A stretch of 64,000 bases of DNA from an uncultured Lentibacter sp. (GTDB lineage Bacteria > Pseudomonadota > Alphaproteobacteria > Rhodobacterales > Rhodobacteraceae): the NCBI RefSeq assembly GCF_937123735.1, contig NZ_CAKZKL010000033.1, positions 1 to 64,000 of the forward strand, written 5' to 3'. Positions 49,774-58,297 of the stretch are shown here, in pieces. Position 1 is the stretch's first letter. Every line of letters starts with the position of its first letter. Both the position numbers and the translations under genes were made by a program. Under the pieces are notes generated by a model, which saw only the letters and a list, made by a program, of their open reading frames with translations, was not told the DNA's origin and did no database searches.

Positions 49774-50751
49774 TCAAGGCTGTTTGAGGCAGGTTTCAAA
49801 GCCGGATGTCAGGCTGTCCATGAGGGCGGCATACTGGGCCGCGCCGAGCGGAAGGGCCGCGCCGAGCGGGTCGATCTCGACGGCGGGGATGGAGAGCGTT
49901 TCGGTCACGAGGCGGATGCTCGCGGAGGGGGTGCTTGGCTCGGTGATAAAGCAGCCGAGGCCATCTGAACTGGCGAGCACTTCGCGCAGGTGGGCGGGGC
50001 CAGCTTCGGCATCTTCGGCATCGGTGATCGCGGCGTGGGAGGTGAGGCCGAAGCGGGCCTCGAAGTATTGGTAGGCGTCATGGGCTGTGAGGAACTCGCG
50101 GCCGGCCAGCGGGGCGAGGCGGGCTGCGGCTTCAGCGGCCTGCGCTGTGATGGCTTCGGCGGCGGCGGCCGCATTGCTGCGGTAGCTTTCGGCATTGTCC
50201 GGATCAAGCTGCGCGAGCTCTTCGGCGATGAGCGTCAGCCAGAGGGTTGCGTTTTGCGGGTCGAGCCAGAGGTGGGGATCGCGGCGGGGGGCATCGGCCG
50301 TTTCGGCTTTGTCATGGCCGTGGTCATCATCGTGGCTGTGGTCGTGATCATGATCCTCGGCTTTGGCCTCGGGCTTCTCCTCATGCCCGTGGTCATGGTC
50401 GTGCATATGGGCGCCGCGTTTTGGCAAAACCGTGCTGCCTTCGGCCTCCATCAGCGGCAGGCTGACGGCGTCTTTGGCCATATCCTCACGGGCCTCGGCG
50501 AGCCAGGGCGACATGGCCGGGCCGACCCAGACCAGCAGATGGGCGGCTTGCAGGCGTGCCGCCTCGGACGGGCGCAGGGCGTGGCCGTGGGGCGACGCAC
50601 TCGGCTCGGTGAGCAGCGCCGGTGTGCCCAGATCTCCCATGACCTGCGCGGTGAGGCTGTGGATGGGCGGGGTATCAGCCACCACGCGGAGTGTTTCAGC
50701 GGCGAGGGGGCTGGCGAAGAGGAGGGCGGATGTGGCAAGGTATTTGAACAT
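49774..50751 (-). CDS. znuA: Zinc ABC transporter substrate-binding protein
   Basis: His/Asp-rich loop HMHDHDHGHEEKPEAKAEDHDHDHSHDDDHGHD; DPHLWLDPQNA. Confidence 0.92.
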   Translation of the reverse strand: MFKYLATSALLFASPLAAETLRVVADTPPIHSLTAQVMGDLGTPALLTEPSASPHGHALRPSEAARLQAAHLLVWVGPAMSPWLAEAREDMAKDAVSLPLMEAEGSTVLPKRGAHMHDHDHGHEEKPEAKAEDHDHDHSHDDDHGHDKAETADAPRRDPHLWLDPQNATLWLTLIAEELAQLDPDNAESYRSNAAAAAEAITAQAAEAAARLAPLAGREFLTAHDAYQYFEARFGLTSHAAITDAEDAEAGPAHLREVLASSDGLGCFITEPSTPSASIRLVTETLSIPAVEIDPLGAALPLGAAQYAALMDSLTSGFETCLKQP

Positions 50752-50787
50752 GAAAGCTCCGAAAGATAGGTGGACGGTTGCTGTGAT

Positions 50788-50799
50788 ATGTTATAACAT
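50788..50799. promoter_or_regulatory. Candidate Zur operator ATGTTATAACAT in znuA-zur divergent region
   Basis: Perfect 12-bp palindrome in context TGATATGTTATAACATAACAGTA. Confidence 0.7.
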
Positions 50800-50805
50800 A
50801 ACAGT

Positions 50806-51303
50806 ATGAGTCAAGAGACAAGATCAGAATCTGCGGCGACAGGCTTTGATGCGCATGATCACGCGCATTGCAAGGCCAGCTCGCTGCGCGCTGCTGAAGC
50901 GCTTTGTGCGGCGCGCAAGCTACAGCTGACGCCCGTGCGCCGCCGTGTGCTTGAGATTCTGCTGGAAGCGCATGAGGCGCTTGGGGCTTATGATGTGCTG
51001 GCGCGGCTGGCGGCGGAGGGGCTTGGCTCAAAGCCGCCTGTGGCCTACCGCGCGCTCGGGTTTTGGGTGGAGCAGGGGCTGGCGCACCGGATTGAAAAGC
51101 TCAACGCCTATGTGGCCTGCGCACACCCCGGCCGCGCGCATGAGGCAGCGTTTATGATTTGCCGTGACTGCGGGCTTGTGGCCGAAGCCGAGAGCGCTGC
51201 GCCCCTGGGGGCGAGCGCGGGGGCGGCTGGATTTCAGATCGAATCCGTGGTGATAGAGGCCGAGGGGCTGTGCCCCAAGTGCATACCCGAGGGCAGAACA
51301 TGA
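50806..51303 (+). CDS. zur: Fur-family zinc uptake regulator
   Basis: Fur-like HTH (LTPVRRRVLEILLEAHEALGAYDVLARL), CRDCG and CPKC; divergent from znuA. Confidence 0.9.
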   Translation: MSQETRSESAATGFDAHDHAHCKASSLRAAEALCAARKLQLTPVRRRVLEILLEAHEALGAYDVLARLAAEGLGSKPPVAYRALGFWVEQGLAHRIEKLNAYVACAHPGRAHEAAFMICRDCGLVAEAESAAPLGASAGAAGFQIESVVIEAEGLCPKCIPEGRT

Positions 51304-52043
51304 GTTTGATAGAGGCGCGCGGGCTGGCGAAGCGCTTTGGGAGCGAGACCGTTTTACACGGGGTCAACCTGAGCGTGGAGCGCGGCGAGATTGTTACCAT
51401 TGTGGGGCCGAACGGCTCTGGCAAATCGACCTTGCTGCGGATGTTGGCCGGTGTGCTTCAGCCGGACAGTGGCGTGGTTGTTCATGCGAAGGGCCTCAAG
51501 ATTGGCTATGTGCCACAGAAGCTGGCACTGGAGGCGAGCCTGCCGATGACGGTGCGCCGCTTTTTGGATGTGCCAAAGCGGGTGAGCGAGGCTGACGCGC
51601 AGGCGGCGCTGGCGCGTGTGGGCGTTGCGGCGCTGGCAAAACGCAGCCTTGAGGGGCTTTCGGGCGGGCAGATGCAGCGGGTGCTTCTGGCGCGCGCGCT
51701 GATGGTGCAGCCGGATGTTTTGATGCTGGACGAGCCGACGCAGGGGCTGGACCAGCAAGGGCAGGCCGACTTTTACCGCCTGATCGAAGAGCTGCGCGCC
51801 GAGATAGGCTGTGCTGTTTTGATGGTGTCTCACGAGCTGCATGTGGTGATGAGCGCGTCGGACCGTGTGATCTGCCTCAACGGGCATATCTGCTGTGAGG
51901 GCACGCCCGAAATTGTGCGCAATGCGCCGGAATATCGCCGCCTGTTTGGCACCGGGACACAGGGGGCGCTGGCGCTTTACCGCCACGAGCACGACCATGT
52001 GCACGACGAGTCTTGCGCCCATGAGCATGAGGAAAGCCACTGA
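51300..52043 (+). CDS. znuC: Zinc ABC transporter ATP-binding protein
   Basis: GPNGSGKSTLLRML, LSGGQMQRVLLARAL; His-rich C-terminus. Confidence 0.92.
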   Translation: MSLIEARGLAKRFGSETVLHGVNLSVERGEIVTIVGPNGSGKSTLLRMLAGVLQPDSGVVVHAKGLKIGYVPQKLALEASLPMTVRRFLDVPKRVSEADAQAALARVGVAALAKRSLEGLSGGQMQRVLLARALMVQPDVLMLDEPTQGLDQQGQADFYRLIEELRAEIGCAVLMVSHELHVVMSASDRVICLNGHICCEGTPEIVRNAPEYRRLFGTGTQGALALYRHEHDHVHDESCAHEHEESH

Positions 52044-52834
52044 TGTTGAACGACTTTCTGGTGCGCGCGGGGCTGGCGGGCCTGGGTGTTTCGCTTGCGG
52101 CTGGGGCGCTGGGGCCTTTTGTTGTCTGGCGGCGAATGGCCTATTTTGGCGATGCGATGGCCCATGCGGCCATTTTGGGCGTTGCGCTGTCACTGGGCTT
52201 TGAAATCTCGATCTTTGTGGGCGTGTTTTTTGCGGCGCTTCTGGTGGCGGCGCTGTTTCTGACGCTGACACGGCGCGCGCAGACAAGCGACAGTGCGCTT
52301 GGCGTGATTGCCCATTCGGCGCTGGCCTTTGGCCTTGTGGCTGTGGCGATGAGCGCGGGGCCGCGGGTGAATGTGGAGAGCTATCTTTTTGGCGATATTC
52401 TCACGGTGTCGCGCGGTGATCTGGCGCTGATTTGGTCGGTTGCGGCTGTTGTCGCCGCATGGCTTGTCTGGCGCTGGCAGGCGCTTGTGACATGGGTGCT
52501 CAGCCCTGATCTGGCGGAGACCAGCGGCTATAACACGCGCGCCGAGGAGCTGGGGCTGATTCTGGCGCTGGCGCTTGTGGTGGCGGTGGGCATCAAGGCG
52601 GTGGGCGCGCTTCTCATCACGGCGCTGCTGATCATCCCGGCGGCGAGTGCGCGGCCACATGTGAAAACGCCTGAGGCGATGATTGCGCTGTCGCTTGGCT
52701 TTGGCGCGCTGGCGGCTGTGGCGGGGCTTCAGGGCGCGCTCTGGCTGGATACGCCCGCGGGGCCAAGCATTGTCTGTGCGGCGGCTCTGGCCTTTGCCGC
52801 CTCGACGCTGTTTGCCAAGCTGAGGGGGCGCTGA
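52043..52834 (+). CDS. znuB: Zinc ABC transporter permease
   Basis: ABC-3 family permease sequence (RRMAYFGDAMAHAAILGVAL). Confidence 0.92.
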   Translation: MLNDFLVRAGLAGLGVSLAAGALGPFVVWRRMAYFGDAMAHAAILGVALSLGFEISIFVGVFFAALLVAALFLTLTRRAQTSDSALGVIAHSALAFGLVAVAMSAGPRVNVESYLFGDILTVSRGDLALIWSVAAVVAAWLVWRWQALVTWVLSPDLAETSGYNTRAEELGLILALALVVAVGIKAVGALLITALLIIPAASARPHVKTPEAMIALSLGFGALAAVAGLQGALWLDTPAGPSIVCAAALAFAASTLFAKLRGR

Positions 52835-53454
52835 TGTATCGCCGCTTTGCTGTGTATCACTGCCCTGAAGGCGTGCTGGGCGGTTTTGGTTCGCAATGGC
52901 TTGCAAGCGGCACGGAGCTTGTGGCGCGGCCTGCGAAATATGGATTTCACGCCACTTTGAAAGCGCCTTTTGCCTTGGCTGAGGGCCAGAGCGAGGGCGC
53001 GCTTGCGGGGGCAGTGAAGGCTTTGGCGGCGGGGCTTCAGCCTGTTGAGACAGAGTTGGAATTGGCGCGGCTCGGCAGCTTTTTTGCGCTTGTGCCGAAG
53101 ACGGGAGCTGAGGCGCTGGGCGCGCTGGCGGGGGCCTGCATGCTGGAGCTTGAGCAGTTTCGCGCGCCATTGGCGGAAGATGTGCTGGCCACGAAGCTGG
53201 CGCAGGCCAAGAGCGCGCAGCAGCGCGAGAACCTGCACCGCTGGGGTTATGCCTATGTGCTGGATGACTTTCGCTTTCACCTCACCCTGACGGGGCCTGT
53301 GCCCAAAGCGGCGCGGGAGGATGTAGAGGCAAGCTTGCGCGCGGCGCTGCCGGATTTGAGCAAGGCCTACAAGCTGGACACGATCTGCCTTTGCGGCGAG
53401 GACCCGGCGGGGCAGTTTCACATCATACAGCGCTTTGGCCTAGGCGGGGCGTAG
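52834..53454 (+). CDS. DUF1045 family protein (2H phosphoesterase-like)
   Basis: RPAKYGFHATLKAPF and FRFHLTLTGP H-x-T motifs. Confidence 0.8.
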   Translation: MYRRFAVYHCPEGVLGGFGSQWLASGTELVARPAKYGFHATLKAPFALAEGQSEGALAGAVKALAAGLQPVETELELARLGSFFALVPKTGAEALGALAGACMLELEQFRAPLAEDVLATKLAQAKSAQQRENLHRWGYAYVLDDFRFHLTLTGPVPKAAREDVEASLRAALPDLSKAYKLDTICLCGEDPAGQFHIIQRFGLGGA

Positions 53455-54270
53455 GCCGAGCATCTGGCGCGCTTGCGCGGGGGTGGCCACGGGGCGCTCA
53501 TAATCTGCGCAGAGCTCTGCCGCACGCTTGATGAGCGCGGCGTTTGAGGGCGCGAGGGTGTCCTTATCAAGGCGCACGTTGTCTTCTAGCCCTGCGCGGG
53601 TGTGCCCGCCTGCGGCGATGGCCCATTCGTTGACCTTAAGCTGGTTTGGCCCGATGCCTGCGGCGCACCACTCGGCCTCTGGCGCGCGGGTTTGCATGGT
53701 GTGGACGTAGAAATCAAACACCTCTTTGTCGGCTGGCATGGCGTTTTTCACGCCCATGACGAACTGCACATAAAGCTTGCCGAAAAGCGCGCCTTCGGCG
53801 TGCATTTTAAGCGCTTGCAGGATGTGGGAGAGATCGAAGGCTTCCACCTCGGGGGTGATCTCGTATTTGAGCATTTCGGCGGCGAGCCATGCGACCAGAT
53901 CGGGGCTGTTTTCATAAACGCGGGTTGGGAAATTGTTGGAGCCAACCGAAAGCGAGGCCATATCGGGGCAGAGGGGCAGCATACCGCCGCGCTCAAAGCC
54001 CGCTCCTGAGCGCCCGCCCGTGGAGAACTGGAGGATCGCTTCGGGGGCGTGCTTTTTGAGCTGGGTTTGCAGCTCGGCGAATTTGGCAGGGTCTGAGCTT
54101 GGGGTTTCGTCTGCGTTGCGCACATGGGCGTGGATGATGCTAGCACCTGCCTCGATAGCCTCAAGGCTGCTTTCGAGCTGCTCAGAAATGCTGATCGGCA
54201 CGGCGGGGTTGTTGGCCTTGGTAGGCACGGAGCCGGTGATTGCGCAGCAGAGGATGCAGGGTTTGCTCAT
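53440..54270 (-). CDS. BKACE (DUF849) beta-keto acid cleavage enzyme
   Basis: CAITGSVPTKANNPAVPIS, IIHAHVRN, STGGRSG motifs; last gene of the pob/pca run. Confidence 0.87.
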   Translation of the reverse strand: MSKPCILCCAITGSVPTKANNPAVPISISEQLESSLEAIEAGASIIHAHVRNADETPSSDPAKFAELQTQLKKHAPEAILQFSTGGRSGAGFERGGMLPLCPDMASLSVGSNNFPTRVYENSPDLVAWLAAEMLKYEITPEVEAFDLSHILQALKMHAEGALFGKLYVQFVMGVKNAMPADKEVFDFYVHTMQTRAPEAEWCAAGIGPNQLKVNEWAIAAGGHTRAGLEDNVRLDKDTLAPSNAALIKRAAELCADYERPVATPAQARQMLGLRPA

Positions 54271-54279
54271 GAGGTTGCC

Positions 54280-54882
54280 TTAAATATCAAAGAAAACGGT
54301 TTCGCCCGCGCCTTGCAGGCGGATGTCGAAACGGTAGGTGCTGCCTGTGCGTTTGGCGATGAGCGTGGCGCGGCGGTGTTCCCATTCGATGGTGTTGAGA
54401 ACGGGGTCTGCCGTATTGTCTTCATCGTCAAAATAAAGCCGCGTGTTGAGGCCCAGATTGATGCCGCGTGCGACGATCCAGAGGTTGATGTGAGGCGCTT
54501 GCATCTGGCCGTGGCGGCCGGGGGTTGGGCCGGGTTTCACGGTGTCAAAGCCCCATTCGCCTGTGGCAAAGTCGGTTATGACACGGCCCCAGCCGCGAAA
54601 GCCTTCCTCGACCTCGCCTGCGCTTTCGGGGTGGGCGTAGACGCCTTGGGCGTTGGCTTGCCATGCTTCCAGCAGAACGTCTTTCACCGGCGCGCCTGTG
54701 CCATCAATCACCACGCCCTCAACGTGGATGCGCGCGCCTGCGGCGTTGGGGCCTGCGATGTCCCATCCCAGCTCTTCGCGGTAGATATCAAAGCCAGCCG
54801 CCCCCGGCGCGAGGCCGATGTGAACATAGGGGCCAGCGGTTTGGGAGGGGGTTTCTTTGAGGTATTTGGGGTCATTGCTCAT
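54280..54882 (-). CDS. pcaG: Protocatechuate 3,4-dioxygenase alpha subunit
   Basis: ETPSQTAGPYVHIGLAPG; start at ATG 54882. Confidence 0.92.
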   Translation of the reverse strand: MSNDPKYLKETPSQTAGPYVHIGLAPGAAGFDIYREELGWDIAGPNAAGARIHVEGVVIDGTGAPVKDVLLEAWQANAQGVYAHPESAGEVEEGFRGWGRVITDFATGEWGFDTVKPGPTPGRHGQMQAPHINLWIVARGINLGLNTRLYFDDEDNTADPVLNTIEWEHRRATLIAKRTGSTYRFDIRLQGAGETVFFDI

Positions 54883-54898
54883 GCTCAGAGTCCCTTTC

Positions 54899-54943
54899 GC
54901 ATTTTCGAACCGCAAAACCGGTTCCCACTTTTGCTGAAAATGC
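54899..54943. repeat. REP-like nested palindrome between pcaH and pcaG
   Basis: GCATTTTCGAACCGCAAAACCGGTTCCCACTTTTGCTGAAAATGC: outer GCATTTTC/GAAAATGC, inner GCAAAA/TTTTGC. Confidence 0.75.
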
Positions 54944-54949
54944 TCATGA

Positions 54950-55675
54950 TCAATTCCCCTCCAGCTTGTTTTCAAACAGCGTCGAGCGGCGGCCGCGCAG
55001 CACGATGTCAAAGCGGTAGGCGATGGTATCCAGCGGGATGGTCGCATTCATGTCAAGCTTGGCTGTGAGCATGTCGATGGCCGCCGGATCAGGCACTGTC
55101 TGCACGATGGGGCAGCGGGCGATGAGCGGATCGCCTTCAAAGTAAAGCTGGGTGATGAGGCGCTGCGCGAAGCCCGAGCCGAAGACGGAGGCGTGGATAT
55201 GCGCGGGGCGCCAGTCGTTTATGCCGTTGCGCCACGGGTAGGCGCCGGGCTTGACCGTGCGGAAGTAATAATAGCCCTCCGCATCGGTGAGCGTGCGCCC
55301 GCAGCCGCCGAAATTGGGATCAATCGGGGCGAGGTAGGTGTCTTTTTTGTGACGGTAGCGCCCGCCTGCGTTGGCTTGCCAGACTTCGACAAGCGTGTTG
55401 GGCACAGGGCGGGCGTTTTCATCGAGCACCCGGCCATGGACGATGATGCGCTCGCCAATGGGGCTTTCGCCTGCCTGCGCGTAGTTTCGCAACAGGTCGT
55501 TGTCAAGTGGGTCAATATCACTGTGGCCAAAGCGCGGGCCGGTGATTTCGCTTGGTGTGTTTTCAAGCGAGATGGGCGCGTAGCGGGGCGAGCGTGCAAC
55601 CGAGGTTTTGTAAGGCGGGGTGAGCGCGGGCGGATGCCAGCTGCGGTCACGCTGGTAGAACTCGGCTGGTTTCAT
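54950..55675 (-). CDS. pcaH: Protocatechuate 3,4-dioxygenase beta subunit
   Basis: [47 protein letters not shown]. Confidence 0.93.
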   Translation of the reverse strand: MKPAEFYQRDRSWHPPALTPPYKTSVARSPRYAPISLENTPSEITGPRFGHSDIDPLDNDLLRNYAQAGESPIGERIIVHGRVLDENARPVPNTLVEVWQANAGGRYRHKKDTYLAPIDPNFGGCGRTLTDAEGYYYFRTVKPGAYPWRNGINDWRPAHIHASVFGSGFAQRLITQLYFEGDPLIARCPIVQTVPDPAAIDMLTAKLDMNATIPLDTIAYRFDIVLRGRRSTLFENKLEGN

Positions 55676-56052
55676 GTCTCTGCCTCCATCTCGGCATAGG
55701 TTTCTTTGGCCAGTTTGAGCGCGTGGTTGGCGCGGGGCACACCCGCATAGAGCGCGACATGCTGGAAAACCTCAAGCACATCTTGCTTGCTCGCCCCTGT
55801 GCGGGCCGTGGCGCGGATGTGCATCGGGATTTCATCAAAGTTGCCCAGAGCGGCGAGCAGCGCCAGCGTGAGCATGGAGCGCTCGCGGTCGGGGATGCCG
55901 CTCGACGCCCAGACATTGCCCCAGGCTGTTTCGGTGATCAGCTCCTGAAAGGGGGCGTCAAAGGCGGTTTTGGCGGCTTCGGCGCGGTCGACATGCGCAT
56001 CGCCAAGGATGCGGCGGCGCACGTTCATGCCTGTGTCGTAACGGTTGCTCAT
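55672..56052 (-). CDS. pcaC: 4-carboxymuconolactone decarboxylase
   Basis: CMD-family sequence ([40 protein letters not shown]). Confidence 0.9.
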   Translation of the reverse strand: MSNRYDTGMNVRRRILGDAHVDRAEAAKTAFDAPFQELITETAWGNVWASSGIPDRERSMLTLALLAALGNFDEIPMHIRATARTGASKQDVLEVFQHVALYAGVPRANHALKLAKETYAEMEAET

Positions 56053-56061
56053 TTTGCGCTC

Positions 56062-57231
56062 CTAGTAAGGCAGGCCAATGTAGTTTTGCGCCAGCACACT
56101 TTGCGCCTCTCGGTTGCTGCGCAGAAAGTCGATCTCGGCTTTTTGCATCTTGAGGTCAAATTCGGTCTGGTCGGGGAAGCGGTGCAAAAGCTTTGTCATC
56201 CACCAGCTGAAGCGCTCGGCCTTCCAGACGCGGGCGAGGGCCTTTTCGCTGTAAGCATCAAGCGCGGCGCTGTCGCTTTCAAGGTAGTGCGCTTTGAGGC
56301 CCTCGAAGAGATAGTGAATGTCGCTCGCGGCGGTGTTGAGCCCCTTGGCCCCCGTGGGCGGCACGATATGGGCCGCATCGCCGCAGAGAAAGAGCCGGCC
56401 CCAGCGCATCGGCTCGGTGACAAAGCTGCGCAGGGGGGCGATGGATTTTTCGATGCTCGGGCCTGTGACGAGCTTGTCGGCATGTGACTTGGGGATGCGG
56501 CGCTTGAGCTCTTCCCAGAACGCCTCATCTGACCAGTCTTCGACCGTATCTGTGAGCGCGCATTGGATGTAGTAGCGGCTCAGGTTCTGGTTGCGCATGG
56601 AGCAGAGGGCAAAGCCGCGCTCGGAGGCGGCATAGATCAGCTCGTCATTGACGGGGGGTGTTTCTGAGAGGATGCCAAGCCAGCCGAAGGGGTAGACCTT
56701 TTCGTATTCTTTTCGCAGGCCAAGCGGGATCGTTTGGCGGCTGACGCCGTGAAAGCCGTCGCAGCCGGCGATAAAGTCACAGTCGATACGGTGCGTTTCG
56801 CCATTCACCTGATAGGTGACATGGGCGCTGTCGGTGTCGGCGCCGTGGATTTGCACCTCTTGGGTATTGAACACGGTGGGCAGGCCAGCGGCCTCGCGGG
56901 CATCGTAAAGATCACGGGTGACTTCTGTCTGGCCGTAGACAACGACGGAGGTGTTGGTGTGGTCCTTGAAGTTGATGGTGAAGTCTTCATCGCCGTAAGA
57001 GATGATCGTGCCATCGTGCACGAAGCCCTCGCGGGCGAGGCGCTCACCCACGCCAGCCTTGTGCATGAGGCCAATCAACCCGCGCTCAAGGATGCCTGCG
57101 CGGATGCGCCCCAAGACATAGTCGCGGGTCTTGCGCTCCAGCACCACGGCCTCGATGCCTTGGGTGTGCAGAAGTTGGCCGAGCAGAAGGCCAGAGGGGC
57201 CACCGCCGATGATGACGACTTGTGTGCGCAT
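56062..57231 (-). CDS. pobA: 4-hydroxybenzoate 3-monooxygenase
   Basis: GGGPSGLLLGQLL Rossmann motif; RIRAGILERG; CGDAAHIVPPTGAKGLNTAASD. Confidence 0.93.
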   Translation of the reverse strand: MRTQVVIIGGGPSGLLLGQLLHTQGIEAVVLERKTRDYVLGRIRAGILERGLIGLMHKAGVGERLAREGFVHDGTIISYGDEDFTINFKDHTNTSVVVYGQTEVTRDLYDAREAAGLPTVFNTQEVQIHGADTDSAHVTYQVNGETHRIDCDFIAGCDGFHGVSRQTIPLGLRKEYEKVYPFGWLGILSETPPVNDELIYAASERGFALCSMRNQNLSRYYIQCALTDTVEDWSDEAFWEELKRRIPKSHADKLVTGPSIEKSIAPLRSFVTEPMRWGRLFLCGDAAHIVPPTGAKGLNTAASDIHYLFEGLKAHYLESDSAALDAYSEKALARVWKAERFSWWMTKLLHRFPDQTEFDLKMQKAEIDFLRSNREAQSVLAQNYIGLPY

Positions 57232-57260
57232 GGTTTTGCCTTTTGTGATGGTGTGGAGAG

Positions 57261-57286
57261 TTTACTGGCCGGAATGGTTATGTAAA
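57261..57286. promoter_or_regulatory. Candidate LysR-type (PcaQ) dyad TTTAC-N16-GTAAA in pobA-pcaQ divergent region
   Basis: Inverted repeat TTTACTGGCCGGAATGGTTATGTAAA. Confidence 0.4.
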
Positions 57287-57326
57287 ATGAATAAATAGGC
57301 TTTATGCTTGCTTAAAAAGGAAAGTT

Positions 57327-58244
57327 ATGGACCGCCGTATCAAGCTGCGCCACATTGAGGCTTTTGCCGAGATTGCCCGTTTGCAGAGCCTGAAGGGCGC
57401 GGGCGAAGCGCTGGGGCTGACGCAGCCTGCGATTTCCAAGATCCTCAAAGAGCTGGAGGATATTCTGGGTGTGAGCCTGATGCGCCGTGGGCGCGGGGGC
57501 GTGGAGCTGAGTGCTGCGGGCAGCGTCTTTCTGCGCGGAGCAGAGGCGAGCCTGAGCGCGCTTAGGCTCGGTTATGACGGGGTGCGGCGCATCCAGACGG
57601 GCGGCACGGGGGCGCTGAGTGTGGGGGCTATGCCGAGCGTTGCGGCGCGGGTCTTGCCGCTGGCGAGCCAGATGTTTGCCGCGCATGAGCCTGAGACGGT
57701 GCTCAAGGTTGAGGACGGGCCACATGCCTTTTTGATGGACCGTCTGCGTGCGGGGGCGCTGGATGTTGTCGTCGGGCGGATGGGGCCGCCTGCGACCATG
57801 GACGGCGTGAGTTTCACCCAGCTTTACAGCGAGCAGGTGGCTTTTGTGGTGCGCGCGGGCCATGCTTTGAGCGGCACGACGCGGCTGGAAGATTTGCACG
57901 GGCATCTGGTGATTTACCCGTCGGAGCGCGCGGCGATCCGCCCGCTTGTGGACCGGCTGTTCATTGCAGAAGGCATGGGCCTGCCGCCCCGGCGCATCGA
58001 GAGTGTTTCGGGTGACTTTGGCCGCGGGCTGACGCGGGCGAGCGCGGCCGTCTGGATCATCTCGCAGAGCGTGGCGGCGGGCGATATTGCCAGCGGGCAG
58101 ATGGAAAAGCTGCCGCTTGAAACCGGGATCACGGCGGGGCCTGTGGGGGTGATGACGCGGGCGGAAGAGGGTGTTGCGCCTGCGGTGCAGCTCTTTCGCG
58201 CCAGCCTGCGTGCGGCTGTGACAGAGCTGGGACTGGGGGCCTGA
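57327..58244 (+). CDS. pcaQ: LysR-family regulator PcaQ
   Basis: N-terminal LysR HTH (LRHIEAFAEIARLQSLKGAGEALGLTQPAISKILKELE); divergent from pob/pca genes. Confidence 0.88.
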   Translation: MDRRIKLRHIEAFAEIARLQSLKGAGEALGLTQPAISKILKELEDILGVSLMRRGRGGVELSAAGSVFLRGAEASLSALRLGYDGVRRIQTGGTGALSVGAMPSVAARVLPLASQMFAAHEPETVLKVEDGPHAFLMDRLRAGALDVVVGRMGPPATMDGVSFTQLYSEQVAFVVRAGHALSGTTRLEDLHGHLVIYPSERAAIRPLVDRLFIAEGMGLPPRRIESVSGDFGRGLTRASAAVWIISQSVAAGDIASGQMEKLPLETGITAGPVGVMTRAEEGVAPAVQLFRASLRAAVTELGLGA

Positions 58245-58248
58245 CAGC

Positions 58249-58280
58249 AAAACGGCCCCGCGCGCAGGCGGAGCCGTTTG
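58249..58280. terminator. Hairpin between convergent pcaQ and leuB
   Basis: AAACGGCCCCGC ... GCGGAGCCGTTT. Confidence 0.55.
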
Positions 58281-58297
58281 AAGCTTATGCGCGGGCC

